Below are positions 53,004-60,115 of a stretch of DNA of 64,000 nt, in pieces (within the stretch, counting starts at the first letter, position 1; each line of letters begins with the position of its first letter). The notes under the pieces are model-generated. The model was given only the letters and a program-made list of their open reading frames with translations. It made no database searches and was not told the DNA's origin. The position numbers were made by a program, and so were the translations under genes. This DNA is from Halomonas stenophila (GTDB taxonomy: Bacteria > Pseudomonadota > Gammaproteobacteria > Pseudomonadales > Halomonadaceae), in assembly GCF_014192275.1 (NCBI RefSeq), contig NZ_JACHXR010000004.1, positions 248,001 through 312,000 of the forward strand. The letters are read 5' to 3'.

Positions 53004-53435
53004 CCCGAATATGGCCGCTGTCATCTCCCACCCCGGATTCCCGTCTGGGACTACCCTGTGCCAGGCCGGAGCGGCGACCCGAATATGGCCGCTGTCATCT
53101 CCCACCCGGATTCCCGCCTGGTACTGCCCTGTGCAAGGCCGGGGCGACAACCCGAATATGGCCGCTGTCATCTCCCACCCCGGATTCCCGCGTTGAAATG
53201 CCCTGTGCAAGGCTGGGGTGGCCACCCGAATATGGCCGCTGTCATCTCCCACCCCGGATTCCCGCGTGGTACTGCCCTGTGTAAGGCCGGGGCGGCCACC
53301 CGAATATGGCCGCCGTCATCTCCCACCACGGATTCTCGCCTGGTACTGCTCTGTGCAAGGCCGGGGTGGCCACCCGAATATGGCCTCTGTCATCTCCCAC
53401 CTCGGATTCCCGCCTGGTCTTCCCTTGTGGGAACG
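53004..53435. repeat. Tandem repeat array, period 74 bp, about 5.8 copies
   Basis: Units start at 53004, 53078, 53151, 53225, 53299 and 53373; the sixth is partial. The first 40 bases of each unit (cccgaatatggccgctgtca and onward) are nearly invariant; the last 34 vary more. A palindrome GCGGCCA-N8-TGGCCGC spans unit junctions and is perfect between the fourth and fifth units. The period is not a multiple of three, so no repeat protein is encoded. Confidence 0.9.
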
Positions 53436-53554
53436 TAAGGTGCTTTTTTTGCACGTAGAAATGTTTACGCAACTTCTTTAGAGAAAACCCACCCCACGGC
53501 GACCAAGACTGGAGAGCGACGGCTGTTAAGAAAACGACCAGTTTTGTACGCCAG

Positions 53555-53605
53555 CTAACGGCCAGAAGCGGTCTTTTAGCGAAAGTCGATGTAACGTTAT
53601 TCTTG
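53555..53605. repeat. Partial inter-cassette repeat, copy 6
   Basis: cggccagaagcggtctttta followed by gatgtaacgttattc. It keeps only the end of the element that normally touches an attC; the downstream attC is not clear here. Confidence 0.5.
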
Positions 53606-53618
53606 GAACTTCCTGATC

Positions 53619-54803
53619 CTATGTAGGTCCATTCCCGATTCGTTCTACAAGCTCCTCAAGACGGCGCGAACAGTCGCCTACTTCGTCAACGATGCGTTGA
53701 ATCGATTTGCCTCCATCCATGTATATACGCGCGACCTCAAGAAGGCGCATCGCCAGCCCAATTTCCCTGACGCTGTGTGCAGCGTCAGGACCAATTGTGT
53801 CGAGATCGTAAAACGATAATTGCATCAATTGGTTGCCGACAGATCCGACTTCTGACTGTAGCTCCTCGATTCTCCCAGAGTCCGCCATTTCCTGTGCGCG
53901 TTCCGCCAGCGCCGCGACTTTCCTTGATGCCTCTCTAATAGCATTTCTCACCAAACGCAACGATTCCTCGCTAAGAGGAATATGATCAACCGTTTCGGTC
54001 TTTAATGAAAATGTCATATCTCTTGCATGGCTTGCCTTACTTTCGAGCTTGTCGCCACATCCCAAGGTCAGCCGAAACGATGCGACCTCATCGAGAGCGC
54101 GAGCCACATCATGTATACGTTCATCGATCCCCTTACGAACAGCGATATCAGTGGCAGCTAGTTCCCTAAGATGTCTCGCTTCAGCTTCGTAGTCGGAACG
54201 CCACTCCTCTAGCCATGGATTGAGCATACGTTGCTCTGCTGGTGTTTCTGCCCACACAAGGATACGGTTCAGAATCGCACTCAGTTCGGAGAAAAATGAC
54301 GTCTCCTCGTCATCATTCTCTGCGCTTGGCCCCAAGCGATGGCTCAGGTAGTCGCAGATTAGTGCGACGACTTCATGCGGCTCTGCCGGTCTAGAGGTAG
54401 TTATGTGGCGTAGATATGGTTTTCCTTGAGAGTAATAGATTGGCTCACTGCCCTTAGATACGGTAATGGCCAGTACGACGCAGTCATTCTCCATTGCCCA
54501 CGTCACTCGTGGAGTGACTGCGGGCTTTATTGATCCGCTACATATCCCTTCCAAACGCCTCAAAAGCGTATCTCTTTCCTCAGCGTTGCCCACTCCTGCA
54601 AGGCCAACCAAGTCACCATTGTCCTCCACCCCCAGCAATATCGTCCCAGTATTTGATGTTGCGAAAGCCGCAATTTCCTTGGCAAGGTCGCTTGCTTGTT
54701 GGGGAAACTCTCTCTTGAATTCCATCTCCTGACCTTCGCCCTGGGCCCGGAGCATGGGGAGATCTCGTGAGAAGGCGTCATCAAACCATTGCGCATCATT
54801 CAT
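53619..54803 (-). CDS. AlbA_2 (Schlafen-type) domain protein
   Basis: A 394-residue protein. The N-terminal domain has GQEMEFKREFPQQASDLAKE followed by IAAFATSNTGTILLGVEDNG, the classic AlbA_2 (formerly divergent AAA_4) signature. The C-terminal two thirds are helical with coiled-coil character (VAALAERAQEMADSGRIEEL) and unassigned. Bacterial AlbA_2 proteins are thought to bind nucleic acid or regulate transcription and often occur in defence islands; the role here is inferred. The ATG at 54803 excludes an upstream non-coding extension. Confidence 0.8.
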   Translation of the reverse strand: MNDAQWFDDAFSRDLPMLRAQGEGQEMEFKREFPQQASDLAKEIAAFATSNTGTILLGVEDNGDLVGLAGVGNAEERDTLLRRLEGICSGSIKPAVTPRVTWAMENDCVVLAITVSKGSEPIYYSQGKPYLRHITTSRPAEPHEVVALICDYLSHRLGPSAENDDEETSFFSELSAILNRILVWAETPAEQRMLNPWLEEWRSDYEAEARHLRELAATDIAVRKGIDERIHDVARALDEVASFRLTLGCGDKLESKASHARDMTFSLKTETVDHIPLSEESLRLVRNAIREASRKVAALAERAQEMADSGRIEELQSEVGSVGNQLMQLSFYDLDTIGPDAAHSVREIGLAMRLLEVARIYMDGGKSIQRIVDEVGDCSRRLEELVERIGNGPT

Positions 54804-54890
54804 TTGGCCGGTCCAGCAATGAGGTGAGGAAGAGGTGCAGCCTCGTCCGCCGGTTGGGGCCCCTATTCGCATGGCCCTGTGATCCAACAG

Positions 54891-54942
54891 ATATTAGACC
54901 GCATGGTCTGATATTGGATGAACGCGCATGCACGTTCAACGA
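54891..54942. promoter_or_regulatory. Two palindromes upstream of the AlbA_2 gene
   Basis: ATATTAGACC-GCAT-GGTCTGATAT at 54891-54914 (10-bp arms, one mismatch), then TGAACG-cgcatgca-CGTTCA a few bases later. They sit about 90 bases upstream of the gene and look like operator sites. The second motif is also part of the inter-cassette repeat. Confidence 0.5.
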
Positions 54943-55014
54943 TGTTATACTGTATTCTACACTCTTTCTAACACTTTTAAATTCGGAAACATTGAGTATA
55001 CTCGGCACTATAAA

Positions 55015-55141
55015 ACCGATCATCGTGCCTGCTGCAGTTGCCGGCATCTCGGCTTCGCGTCGACAGCTGCTGTAGTTGCTCAATCAGCATAGCCGAAGGT
55101 TCCTCATCCGGCCAGAAGCGGCCCTTCAGACCGTCCTGATA
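55015..55141. repeat. Inter-cassette repeat, copy 7
   Basis: accgatcatcgtgcctgctg, ggcttcgcgtcgacagctgc, atcagcatagccgaaggttc and cggccagaagcggcccttca in order, ending directly at an attC site. A well-preserved copy. Confidence 0.75.
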
Positions 55142-55198
55142 TAACGCCAAGCTAAGCGGCGCGCGATAACGCGTCCTTGCTTGAGCGCCTTATTATGC
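55141..55198 (-). other. attC site of the membrane-protein cassette
   Basis: A compact 58-bp site with strong pairing: plus-strand TAACGCCAAGCTAAGCGGCG against CGTCCTTGCTTGAGCGCC. The R'' box is slightly degenerate (GCATAAT) and overlaps the gene stop. Confidence 0.85.
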
Positions 55199-55585
55199 GA
55201 GTAAAGAAGATACACTTAAATAATATCCGGTAGGAAACACGATACATGCTGCGGTTATTCTATGAATCCAGGAGTGAAAGCCCAATGCAGGCCCACGCAT
55301 ACCTAACACGATAGTAGCGATAGCACCTACAATTTGTAAGACAAACCATGAGATGACGCCTGCCACCCAGCCCGAATATAAGCCGATGTATATTGCCGGC
55401 CAGATAGCGCAAGGTATCGAAGCGAACATAAACAAAGCCGACACAGGATGCTTTATTATCAATGGGCTATTTATACCGCGGGGATCAAGCCGATCTCTCC
55501 GCAAAGCCTCCATCATCACATTACCGGTATAGACCATTAACAACACAGCAGCCAAACTTCCATTGCTTAAAAATTCTTCAAACAT
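55193..55585 (-). CDS. Small membrane protein (cassette gene)
   Basis: A 130-residue protein with four predicted membrane helices (residues about 10-25, 45-65, 70-92 and 110-128). No family recognised. It is enclosed by attC sites at 55141-55198 and 55601-55713, so it is a single-gene cassette. Confidence 0.75.
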   Translation of the reverse strand: MFEEFLSNGSLAAVLLMVYTGNVMMEALRRDRLDPRGINSPLIIKHPVSALFMFASIPCAIWPAIYIGLYSGWVAGVISWFVLQIVGAIATIVLGMRGPALGFHSWIHRITAACIVFPTGYYLSVSSLLA

Positions 55586-55600
55586 GATTCTTCCTTACGC

Positions 55601-55713
55601 ATAACGCCGCTGTATGGGGCATTTTTTGTGTAGTGGAGTTTTTTGGGTAAAGTGGCGAAGCCAGCCAAAAACGGAACGTAGCAAAAAATGTCCCTATGAC
55701 AGCTTTGTTAGCT
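55601..55713 (-). other. attC site, long form
   Basis: A 113-bp site resembling Vibrio cholerae repeats in design. Plus-strand TAACGCCGCTGTATGGGGCA and CAAAAAATG pair with CATTTTTTG and TGTCCCTATGACAGCTTTGTTA. The R'' box overlaps the stop of the 262-residue gene. Confidence 0.88.
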
Positions 55714-56496
55714 TTTAGACTCAACAATTTTGCCCCCACTATTTTTTGCATACTCTATTGATAGCTCCACAAGCTTCTTCATCTCCATAGTCCAATACCA
55801 AAGGATTTCAGCCAGTTCTTTTGGTTCCAGCGTAATCACTTGCCCAGAAGTAAACTCTTTGCTTCGATCAGTGAACCTAAGGCCGACTTGAGTTTCATGT
55901 TTCGTGACAACACCAACCAATTCAGACATGTGACATTTCCTTTCCCCATCCTTATCGGTTAGGACCATATTCATTCCCCGCCACGAAAGAACCAAAGCTG
56001 ATTTTGGTTTATTATTGTAGTCGTTTGTCGATACCACCCACCCTCTATGAGCCAAACAGTTTCGGGTTTTGTTAATTGATTTTATATGATTAATATATTC
56101 CGGCTCAACAGAAAACTGTTTTCTTAAATGCTCCATCTTTGAAGGGAACGGCAATTTTTCAAATCTCTCGATATCTTTTTTTACCACTTCCAATGACGGA
56201 GCCTTCTTTTTTAAGACAATTAGACAAACGAATAGCTCTTCGACAAAAATATGAAATGCCTCAAGGGCATCCCTAAAAGCAGTATTAAGGACCCACTCTT
56301 TGTAATTTTCTTTGAAATTTTCAACCGTGCTTTTGTCTAGCCCATCCTGCAATAATTTCAAATTAGTTACTGGTGTAAGCTGGTAGTTGCAGAGCTGATC
56401 ATCTTCAGCTGAATTAACACCCAGCCCCATAAAGACATATGATCTCCGAACGCCCTTTAAGCCTTTCTCTAAAATTTTATCAAAATTGATAGTCAT
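55708..56496 (-). CDS. Cassette protein with HEPN-like motif
   Basis: A 262-residue protein, AT-rich and lysine-rich compared with core genes. Around residue 145 it reads INKTRNCLAHRGWVV: RNCLAH is an R-N-x3-H motif in a helical context (preceded by MEHLRKQFSVEPEYINHIKS), as in HEPN proteins of the MAE_28990 or similar type. Function inferred only from that motif. Flanked by attC on both sides. Confidence 0.68.
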   Translation of the reverse strand: MTINFDKILEKGLKGVRRSYVFMGLGVNSAEDDQLCNYQLTPVTNLKLLQDGLDKSTVENFKENYKEWVLNTAFRDALEAFHIFVEELFVCLIVLKKKAPSLEVVKKDIERFEKLPFPSKMEHLRKQFSVEPEYINHIKSINKTRNCLAHRGWVVSTNDYNNKPKSALVLSWRGMNMVLTDKDGERKCHMSELVGVVTKHETQVGLRFTDRSKEFTSGQVITLEPKELAEILWYWTMEMKKLVELSIEYAKNSGGKIVESKS

Positions 56497-56512
56497 TCGA
56501 GCAACCGGTGAA

Positions 56513-56592
56513 AGCTAAAGCGCTCGGCGCAGCGGGCAAATTGGAGCGAGGAACGAGCGGAAATTTGATCCGCCTGCCGCCGCTTGTTATGT
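56513..56592 (-). other. attC site of the 187-residue cassette
   Basis: Minus strand ACATAACAAGCGGCGGCAGG ... with arms GGCGGATCAAATTTCCGC and the matching GCAAATTTGC-type arm near 56545; ends GCGCTTTAGC. About 80 bp. The R'' box overlaps the gene stop at 56587. Confidence 0.78.
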
Positions 56593-57150
56593 GTTGCCAT
56601 ACCTTTCAATCGCCTCTTTACAAAGCTTGTCTACATGCGCAATCACAATTAGTGTCTTCCCAATTATGTCTTTGAATTCGTTTCTCATTAGCTCGGCCAT
56701 AAACTCATTATTCATCCACGACTTATAGTGCTCTCTTTTGCCTTGTCGATTCGCATGGCTTAGATCACCATATATAAAAACGTCCATTAGCTGGCGGCGG
56801 CTAACCATACCATTAACATTGAAATGTGAGTCGCCGTCCAAAAACTCATTAAGCGCACCTTTTGCTTCTTTAAACTTCTCAAAGAGATCATCGTCATTAA
56901 TCCCATGACGGAAGCTCTTTTCCATATTTCTGAAGGATATACTCTCGTTTCCCTGAATGAAGAATCTAAAGGTCAGCAGATATGCATCAATAGCCTCCTG
57001 GTCAGGCCCTCGATGAACAGCAACCTGTCCGTTTTCAGTCCAACTAATGTCGAGACCTGTCGGTTTAGCCATCTCTTTCGCAAATGTGCTTTCCAGGAGC
57101 TTCCTCGCCTTTTCTCTAAAGAGAATGAATGGCTCCATATTCTCGCTCAT
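56587..57150 (-). CDS. Cassette protein of unknown function
   Basis: A 187-residue helical protein, AT-rich. A stretch FIYGDLSHANRQGKREHYKS suggests a histidine-containing active or binding site, but I do not recognise the family. The ATG at 57150 has AGAGG five bases upstream; a GTG two codons earlier lies inside that site. Its own attC lies downstream. Confidence 0.65.
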   Translation of the reverse strand: MSENMEPFILFREKARKLLESTFAKEMAKPTGLDISWTENGQVAVHRGPDQEAIDAYLLTFRFFIQGNESISFRNMEKSFRHGINDDDLFEKFKEAKGALNEFLDGDSHFNVNGMVSRRQLMDVFIYGDLSHANRQGKREHYKSWMNNEFMAELMRNEFKDIIGKTLIVIAHVDKLCKEAIERYGNT

Positions 57151-57621
57151 CCGCACCTCTTGTACACATAACAGGTATTTTAGACTACCGGCTCGTTTAT
57201 TGACTTGAACGCGCTGGCACGTTCATTCGGGTTACACCGCATTCCATTCACGATCTATCCCCTTGAAATTTAAACAAACCAAGTATAATAGCTCGGCAGC
57301 ATAACATCGATCATCGTACCGGCTGCATAACACGGCTGAACGAGCGTGCCGCGTTTGCCGGGAGGGCCGCTTTGGGTCGCAAGCTGCACATCAGCATAGA
57401 CTAACATTCCTCATCCGGCCAAACGCTGACGTTGGCGAAAGGCAGAAACCAGCCTAATCCAAACGAATGACGATTATATAACCAACTTGCCGTGATGGTC
57501 TCAATATCTCGAGAAAAACTGTAGTTTTTAAGAAACAGTCGGTGTTGCCAGCACACAGATGAATGTGTGTTGACCACTTAGGTTCTGGCATGTTCAACGA
57601 GCAGTTCACTGCAAGGAAGCT
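57151..57621. repeat. Gene-free gap with inter-cassette repeat, copy 8
   Basis: gatcatcgtaccggctgcat, gccgctttgggtcgcaagct and catcagcatagactaacatt lie at about 57310-57415. An aacgcgctggcacgttc palindrome lies near 57208. No gene or attC follows towards 57622, which suggests the HNH operon was inserted by a different route. Confidence 0.6.
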
Positions 57622-57927
57622 CTATGGCAGATGCCAGCTATTTTCGGAGTAGGCCAGTTGCGCGAGAGTTATGCATCTTTCTCTCGTGACAAATCCCGTC
57701 TCCTCCGCCTCCGCCGGCAGCATATATAGAACGTCGAGCGGTAGCTCCTTTCCTGCAAGTCTCAATTCCCTTTTCAGTCGGGACAGAGGCTCGCCAGACG
57801 GACCAACGATCAAAATGTCGAAATCGCTGCCTACACCGAACAGCGAAGATCCAAACATGAAGGATTCGAATTCCCGCAAAGACTCGCAGGATTTAATCAA
57901 GTATCCCGCGACTTCACCTGCCGTCAT
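57622..57927 (-). CDS. MNT-type nucleotidyltransferase domain protein
   Basis: A 101-residue minimal nucleotidyltransferase: FMFGSSLFGVGSDFDILIVG holds the GS...DxD active-site motif and LPLDVLYM the third acidic residue. I choose the ATG at 57927, which overlaps the stop of the preceding gene by one base (TAATG) and has GGAA upstream; ATGs at 57963 and 57978 would overlap more. Small enzymes of this type act as antitoxins (MNT with HEPN) or modify RNA or proteins. Third gene of the HNH operon. Confidence 0.75.
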   Translation of the reverse strand: MTAGEVAGYLIKSCESLREFESFMFGSSLFGVGSDFDILIVGPSGEPLSRLKRELRLAGKELPLDVLYMLPAEAEETGFVTRERCITLAQLAYSENSWHLP

Positions 57928-58568
57928 TAACGGTTCCGCAACAGCACCTTTAACTCGTCCCATTTCATTACCTCGCATTCAAGGCCCCGTCCTGCCTCGA
58001 TGGCATTCTGAGTGGGATGCCCATTAGGATTGATGTTCCAGGCAATATCGATGGGGCCGAAACGATCCCAGAAGGAGCGAATGGAATCAGCTGTCGGCTC
58101 GTACTCCATAACCATGCCTACCCGAAAGGTGCGCCCACTGGCGAGCGTCATAGTAAAGACGCGATCAAACTCTCTATCGAGGTCCGTAATGGATCTCATT
58201 TGCCTGATGAGCCGGTACGAGAAGAAGTAGTCCTTATGGGCAGCAGTCTTTACGTTGCCTTTGTAAATGGCGGAATTGAGTGTGCCGGCGCTTCCCCAGC
58301 CTATTGTCTTGCTTTCTAAATATCTGATCGCCCCGCCTTCCCAGACACACTCCTTCCGATATCCGCATAGGAAGTCCATGTCGGGATAATACGCGTGGCA
58401 TTGCATCGCTAATTCGTCGTTGATCGTGTAGGCGGCCGAGATAACACCAACTACGTCTGGACGATCAGGCATAGTGATCCTGATAGCGTCATCGCTGACA
58501 TGCTGCGCCGACGCTGCTCCGTGAGTTGCCAAAATGTTTTTTAGTGCATAGTTCACCTGCCAGTTCAT
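57927..58568 (-). CDS. Unknown protein of the HNH-nucleotidyltransferase operon
   Basis: A 213-residue protein, alpha/beta in appearance, with cysteines and tryptophans in a conserved-looking core (DFLCGYRKECVWEGGAIRYL). No recognised family. It overlaps the HNH gene by four bases (ATGA) and the nucleotidyltransferase gene by one (TAATG), so the three are translated together and probably act together. Confidence 0.72.
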   Translation of the reverse strand: MNWQVNYALKNILATHGAASAQHVSDDAIRITMPDRPDVVGVISAAYTINDELAMQCHAYYPDMDFLCGYRKECVWEGGAIRYLESKTIGWGSAGTLNSAIYKGNVKTAAHKDYFFSYRLIRQMRSITDLDREFDRVFTMTLASGRTFRVGMVMEYEPTADSIRSFWDRFGPIDIAWNINPNGHPTQNAIEAGRGLECEVMKWDELKVLLRNR

Positions 58569-59257
58569 GCGAATACTCCATCCATATCTGCGGGATAGCG
58601 GATAGCACCGCCTGCGACACCACAAACGTGACGTTCTGATAGACCTCGCACATGTTCTTGGTATCGAGCGAATGTCTGTCGCTCAGCTTCCGTCATGTGA
58701 TGCAGGTTTGCCTTGATGATGGCTTGGATGCGGAAATGGTTAGGCAGAATGACACTTCGCATTCTCTGCTCCCACGTTTTAGCCGATTCAGATTCCGGAT
58801 CGTATTCGAAGCTCGACCCACCGGAGGGCGCGAACTCTTTCCATACAGCCTTGTTTTCGGCCATGGCGGCGACCACGGCGTCTCTAACTTGGCTGCGCTC
58901 ATCATAGGCACAAATTCCTTGCTTTTGTGCCAAGGTAGCGAAATGGTTACTTTTCCAACCTAGCAATGTGCCCCGGCTATAGCTATCGGGATCCTTGTCG
59001 ATAATCCTATGGCAGGTTGGGCACAACAAAATAAGGTTTTCAAAGGAGTCAGCTTCGAACTCTCCGGCGGGCCTTTGTTCGTGGCGCGGCCCCGTTTCTC
59101 CGTGCGGAATCACATGGGCCATTTCGGCTAAATGCTTATCTCCGCCCATTTCAGCTGGGAAAAGAGGCTGGAGGCACTCGGGGCGTTGGCAATGACCCGC
59201 AGCCTTCGAAAACAGGCGCAGTTTCGTTTCTGTAGGTATATGTTTTCGATCTGCCAT
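58565..59257 (-). CDS. HNH endonuclease-type protein
   Basis: A 230-residue protein. The HNH/zinc module at residues 20-85 has CQRPECLQPLF, then MAHVIPHGETGP and NLILLCPTCHRIIDKDP, giving two CxxC-like metal pairs and the central His. The C-terminal part is helical and unassigned. First gene of a coupled three-gene operon with 1.6 kb and no attC. A role in defence is inferred from the nuclease fold and location. Confidence 0.8.
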   Translation of the reverse strand: MADRKHIPTETKLRLFSKAAGHCQRPECLQPLFPAEMGGDKHLAEMAHVIPHGETGPRHEQRPAGEFEADSFENLILLCPTCHRIIDKDPDSYSRGTLLGWKSNHFATLAQKQGICAYDERSQVRDAVVAAMAENKAVWKEFAPSGGSSFEYDPESESAKTWEQRMRSVILPNHFRIQAIIKANLHHMTEAERQTFARYQEHVRGLSERHVCGVAGGAIRYPADMDGVFA

Positions 59258-59317
59258 AGTTGGGAGCCTAAAATCCGACGCGACAAGAAGTAGTGTATAA
59301 GGTACAATACAAAGAGA

Positions 59318-59479
59318 TCAATAATGACACATGCTGACACCATTGGAGAACCTGTCCCATTCAGGCTCAACTTGACCACCTGCTCCAGTACGAGCGTATT
59401 TCATCGCTTTCAATGCATGTTCGTACTGTGCGAAAAGCTTGAAAAAGCGAAATGCTAAATTGTCAAGCTCTCCAGTCAT
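59318..59479 (-). CDS. Short cassette frame, probably a truncated gene
   Basis: A 53-residue frame: start at 59479 with AGGAGGG close upstream, reading MTGELDNLAFRFFKLFAQYE then HALKAMKYARTGAGG and a TGA at 59318. The wording looks like the N-terminus of a larger helical cassette protein; the last ten codons differ in character, as if the rest was lost near 59340. The start lies next to an attC-like TAACGAGG (59499). Confidence 0.5.
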   Translation of the reverse strand: MTGELDNLAFRFFKLFAQYEHALKAMKYARTGAGGQVEPEWDRFSNGVSMCHY

Positions 59480-59497
59480 GCACCCTCCTTGCACTTC

Positions 59498-59704
59498 CTA
59501 ACGAGGCTGTAGAAAAAGGTAAGAACCTTTCAAAAGCCTCGGATTGAATCAATGTTTGCACTGATTTTCGTGCTCTCTCGTAAAATCCATACCAGTTTGG
59601 TCAGATTTCGCGTACGAGATCGCTCTTCTGAAGTGCATGGACTTTTGCTACAGCCTCAACGCTGCGAGCAGCGGCGGAACGTCCGCTGCCTTACCTTGTT
59701 ATGT
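59498..59704 (-). other. attC site of the repeat-protein cassette, possibly extended
   Basis: The strong part is 59654-59704: plus-strand CTCAACGCTGCGAGCAGCGG to CTTGTTATGT. A wider pairing also exists: TAACGAGGCTGTAG at 59499 with CTACAGCCTC at 59648, and GGTAAG with CTTACC. The whole may be one long folded attC of about 207 bp or two adjoining remnants. Confidence 0.55.
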
Positions 59705-59707
59705 GTA

Positions 59708-59986
59708 TCAGACAATTTCATACCAAGGAAAGCCAGAGCTTCCTTCGGGGTGGCTAGATGTGCAATAAATCTTATTCCCCCTTATCTGGTAGTGCGGAAA
59801 GCCAGAGAAACCATCAGGGTGGCTCATTGCAGGATAGATCTTATCGCCTTTGATCTGATACCAAGGGAAACCACTCGACCCACTTGGATGAGACATGGTT
59901 GGATAAATTTTATTGCCCCTGATCTCGAACCATGGAAATCCAGACGAGCCATCAGGATGACTCATAGTTTTTCGAATCTTTGCCAT
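59708..59986 (-). CDS. Four-repeat small protein (cassette gene)
   Basis: A 92-residue protein made of four imperfect repeats of about 22-23 residues, each with MSHPDGSSGFPWYxIRGNKI-like wording. Conserved positions are SHP, G, SGFP, the aromatic pair and the final KIY. Each unit should form a short beta hairpin, so the whole may be a small beta-sheet protein. I recall such repeats in uncharacterised proteins but know no function. GGAGGTG lies eight bases before the ATG. An attC follows the stop. Confidence 0.8.
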   Translation of the reverse strand: MAKIRKTMSHPDGSSGFPWFEIRGNKIYPTMSHPSGSSGFPWYQIKGDKIYPAMSHPDGFSGFPHYQIRGNKIYCTSSHPEGSSGFPWYEIV

Positions 59987-60019
59987 CTAATTACACCTCC
60001 ATTGGGAGCAGATCGCGCC

Positions 60020-60110
60020 ACATAACACCAATCATCGTGCCTGCTGCATAACAAGGATGAAAGAGCCTACTGCATTTTCCGGCATGTTGGCTTTGGGTCG
60101 TTAGCGGACT
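60020..60110. repeat. Inter-cassette repeat, copy 9 (rightmost, partial)
   Basis: accaatcatcgtgcctgctg, gcataacaaggatgaaagag and ccggcatgttggctttgggt. It lacks the cggccagaagcgg half and ends at the ParS-like gene. The last copy seen, so it may mark the right end of the cassette region. Confidence 0.65.
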
Positions 60111-60115
60111 TAACT

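Noticed and set aside
53004..53435. CRISPR array
   Set aside because: The repeats are 74 bp with no unique spacers, and no cas genes are in the window. It is a simple tandem repeat.
52904..53484. Several open frames across the tandem repeats on both strands
   Set aside because: They arise because each 74-bp unit lacks stops in several phases. The frame changes at every unit, and the products are repetitive without a start signal.
59552..60025. 157-codon plus-strand frame
   Set aside because: It is antisense to the four-repeat protein, which has a strong ribosome-binding site and an attC after its stop.
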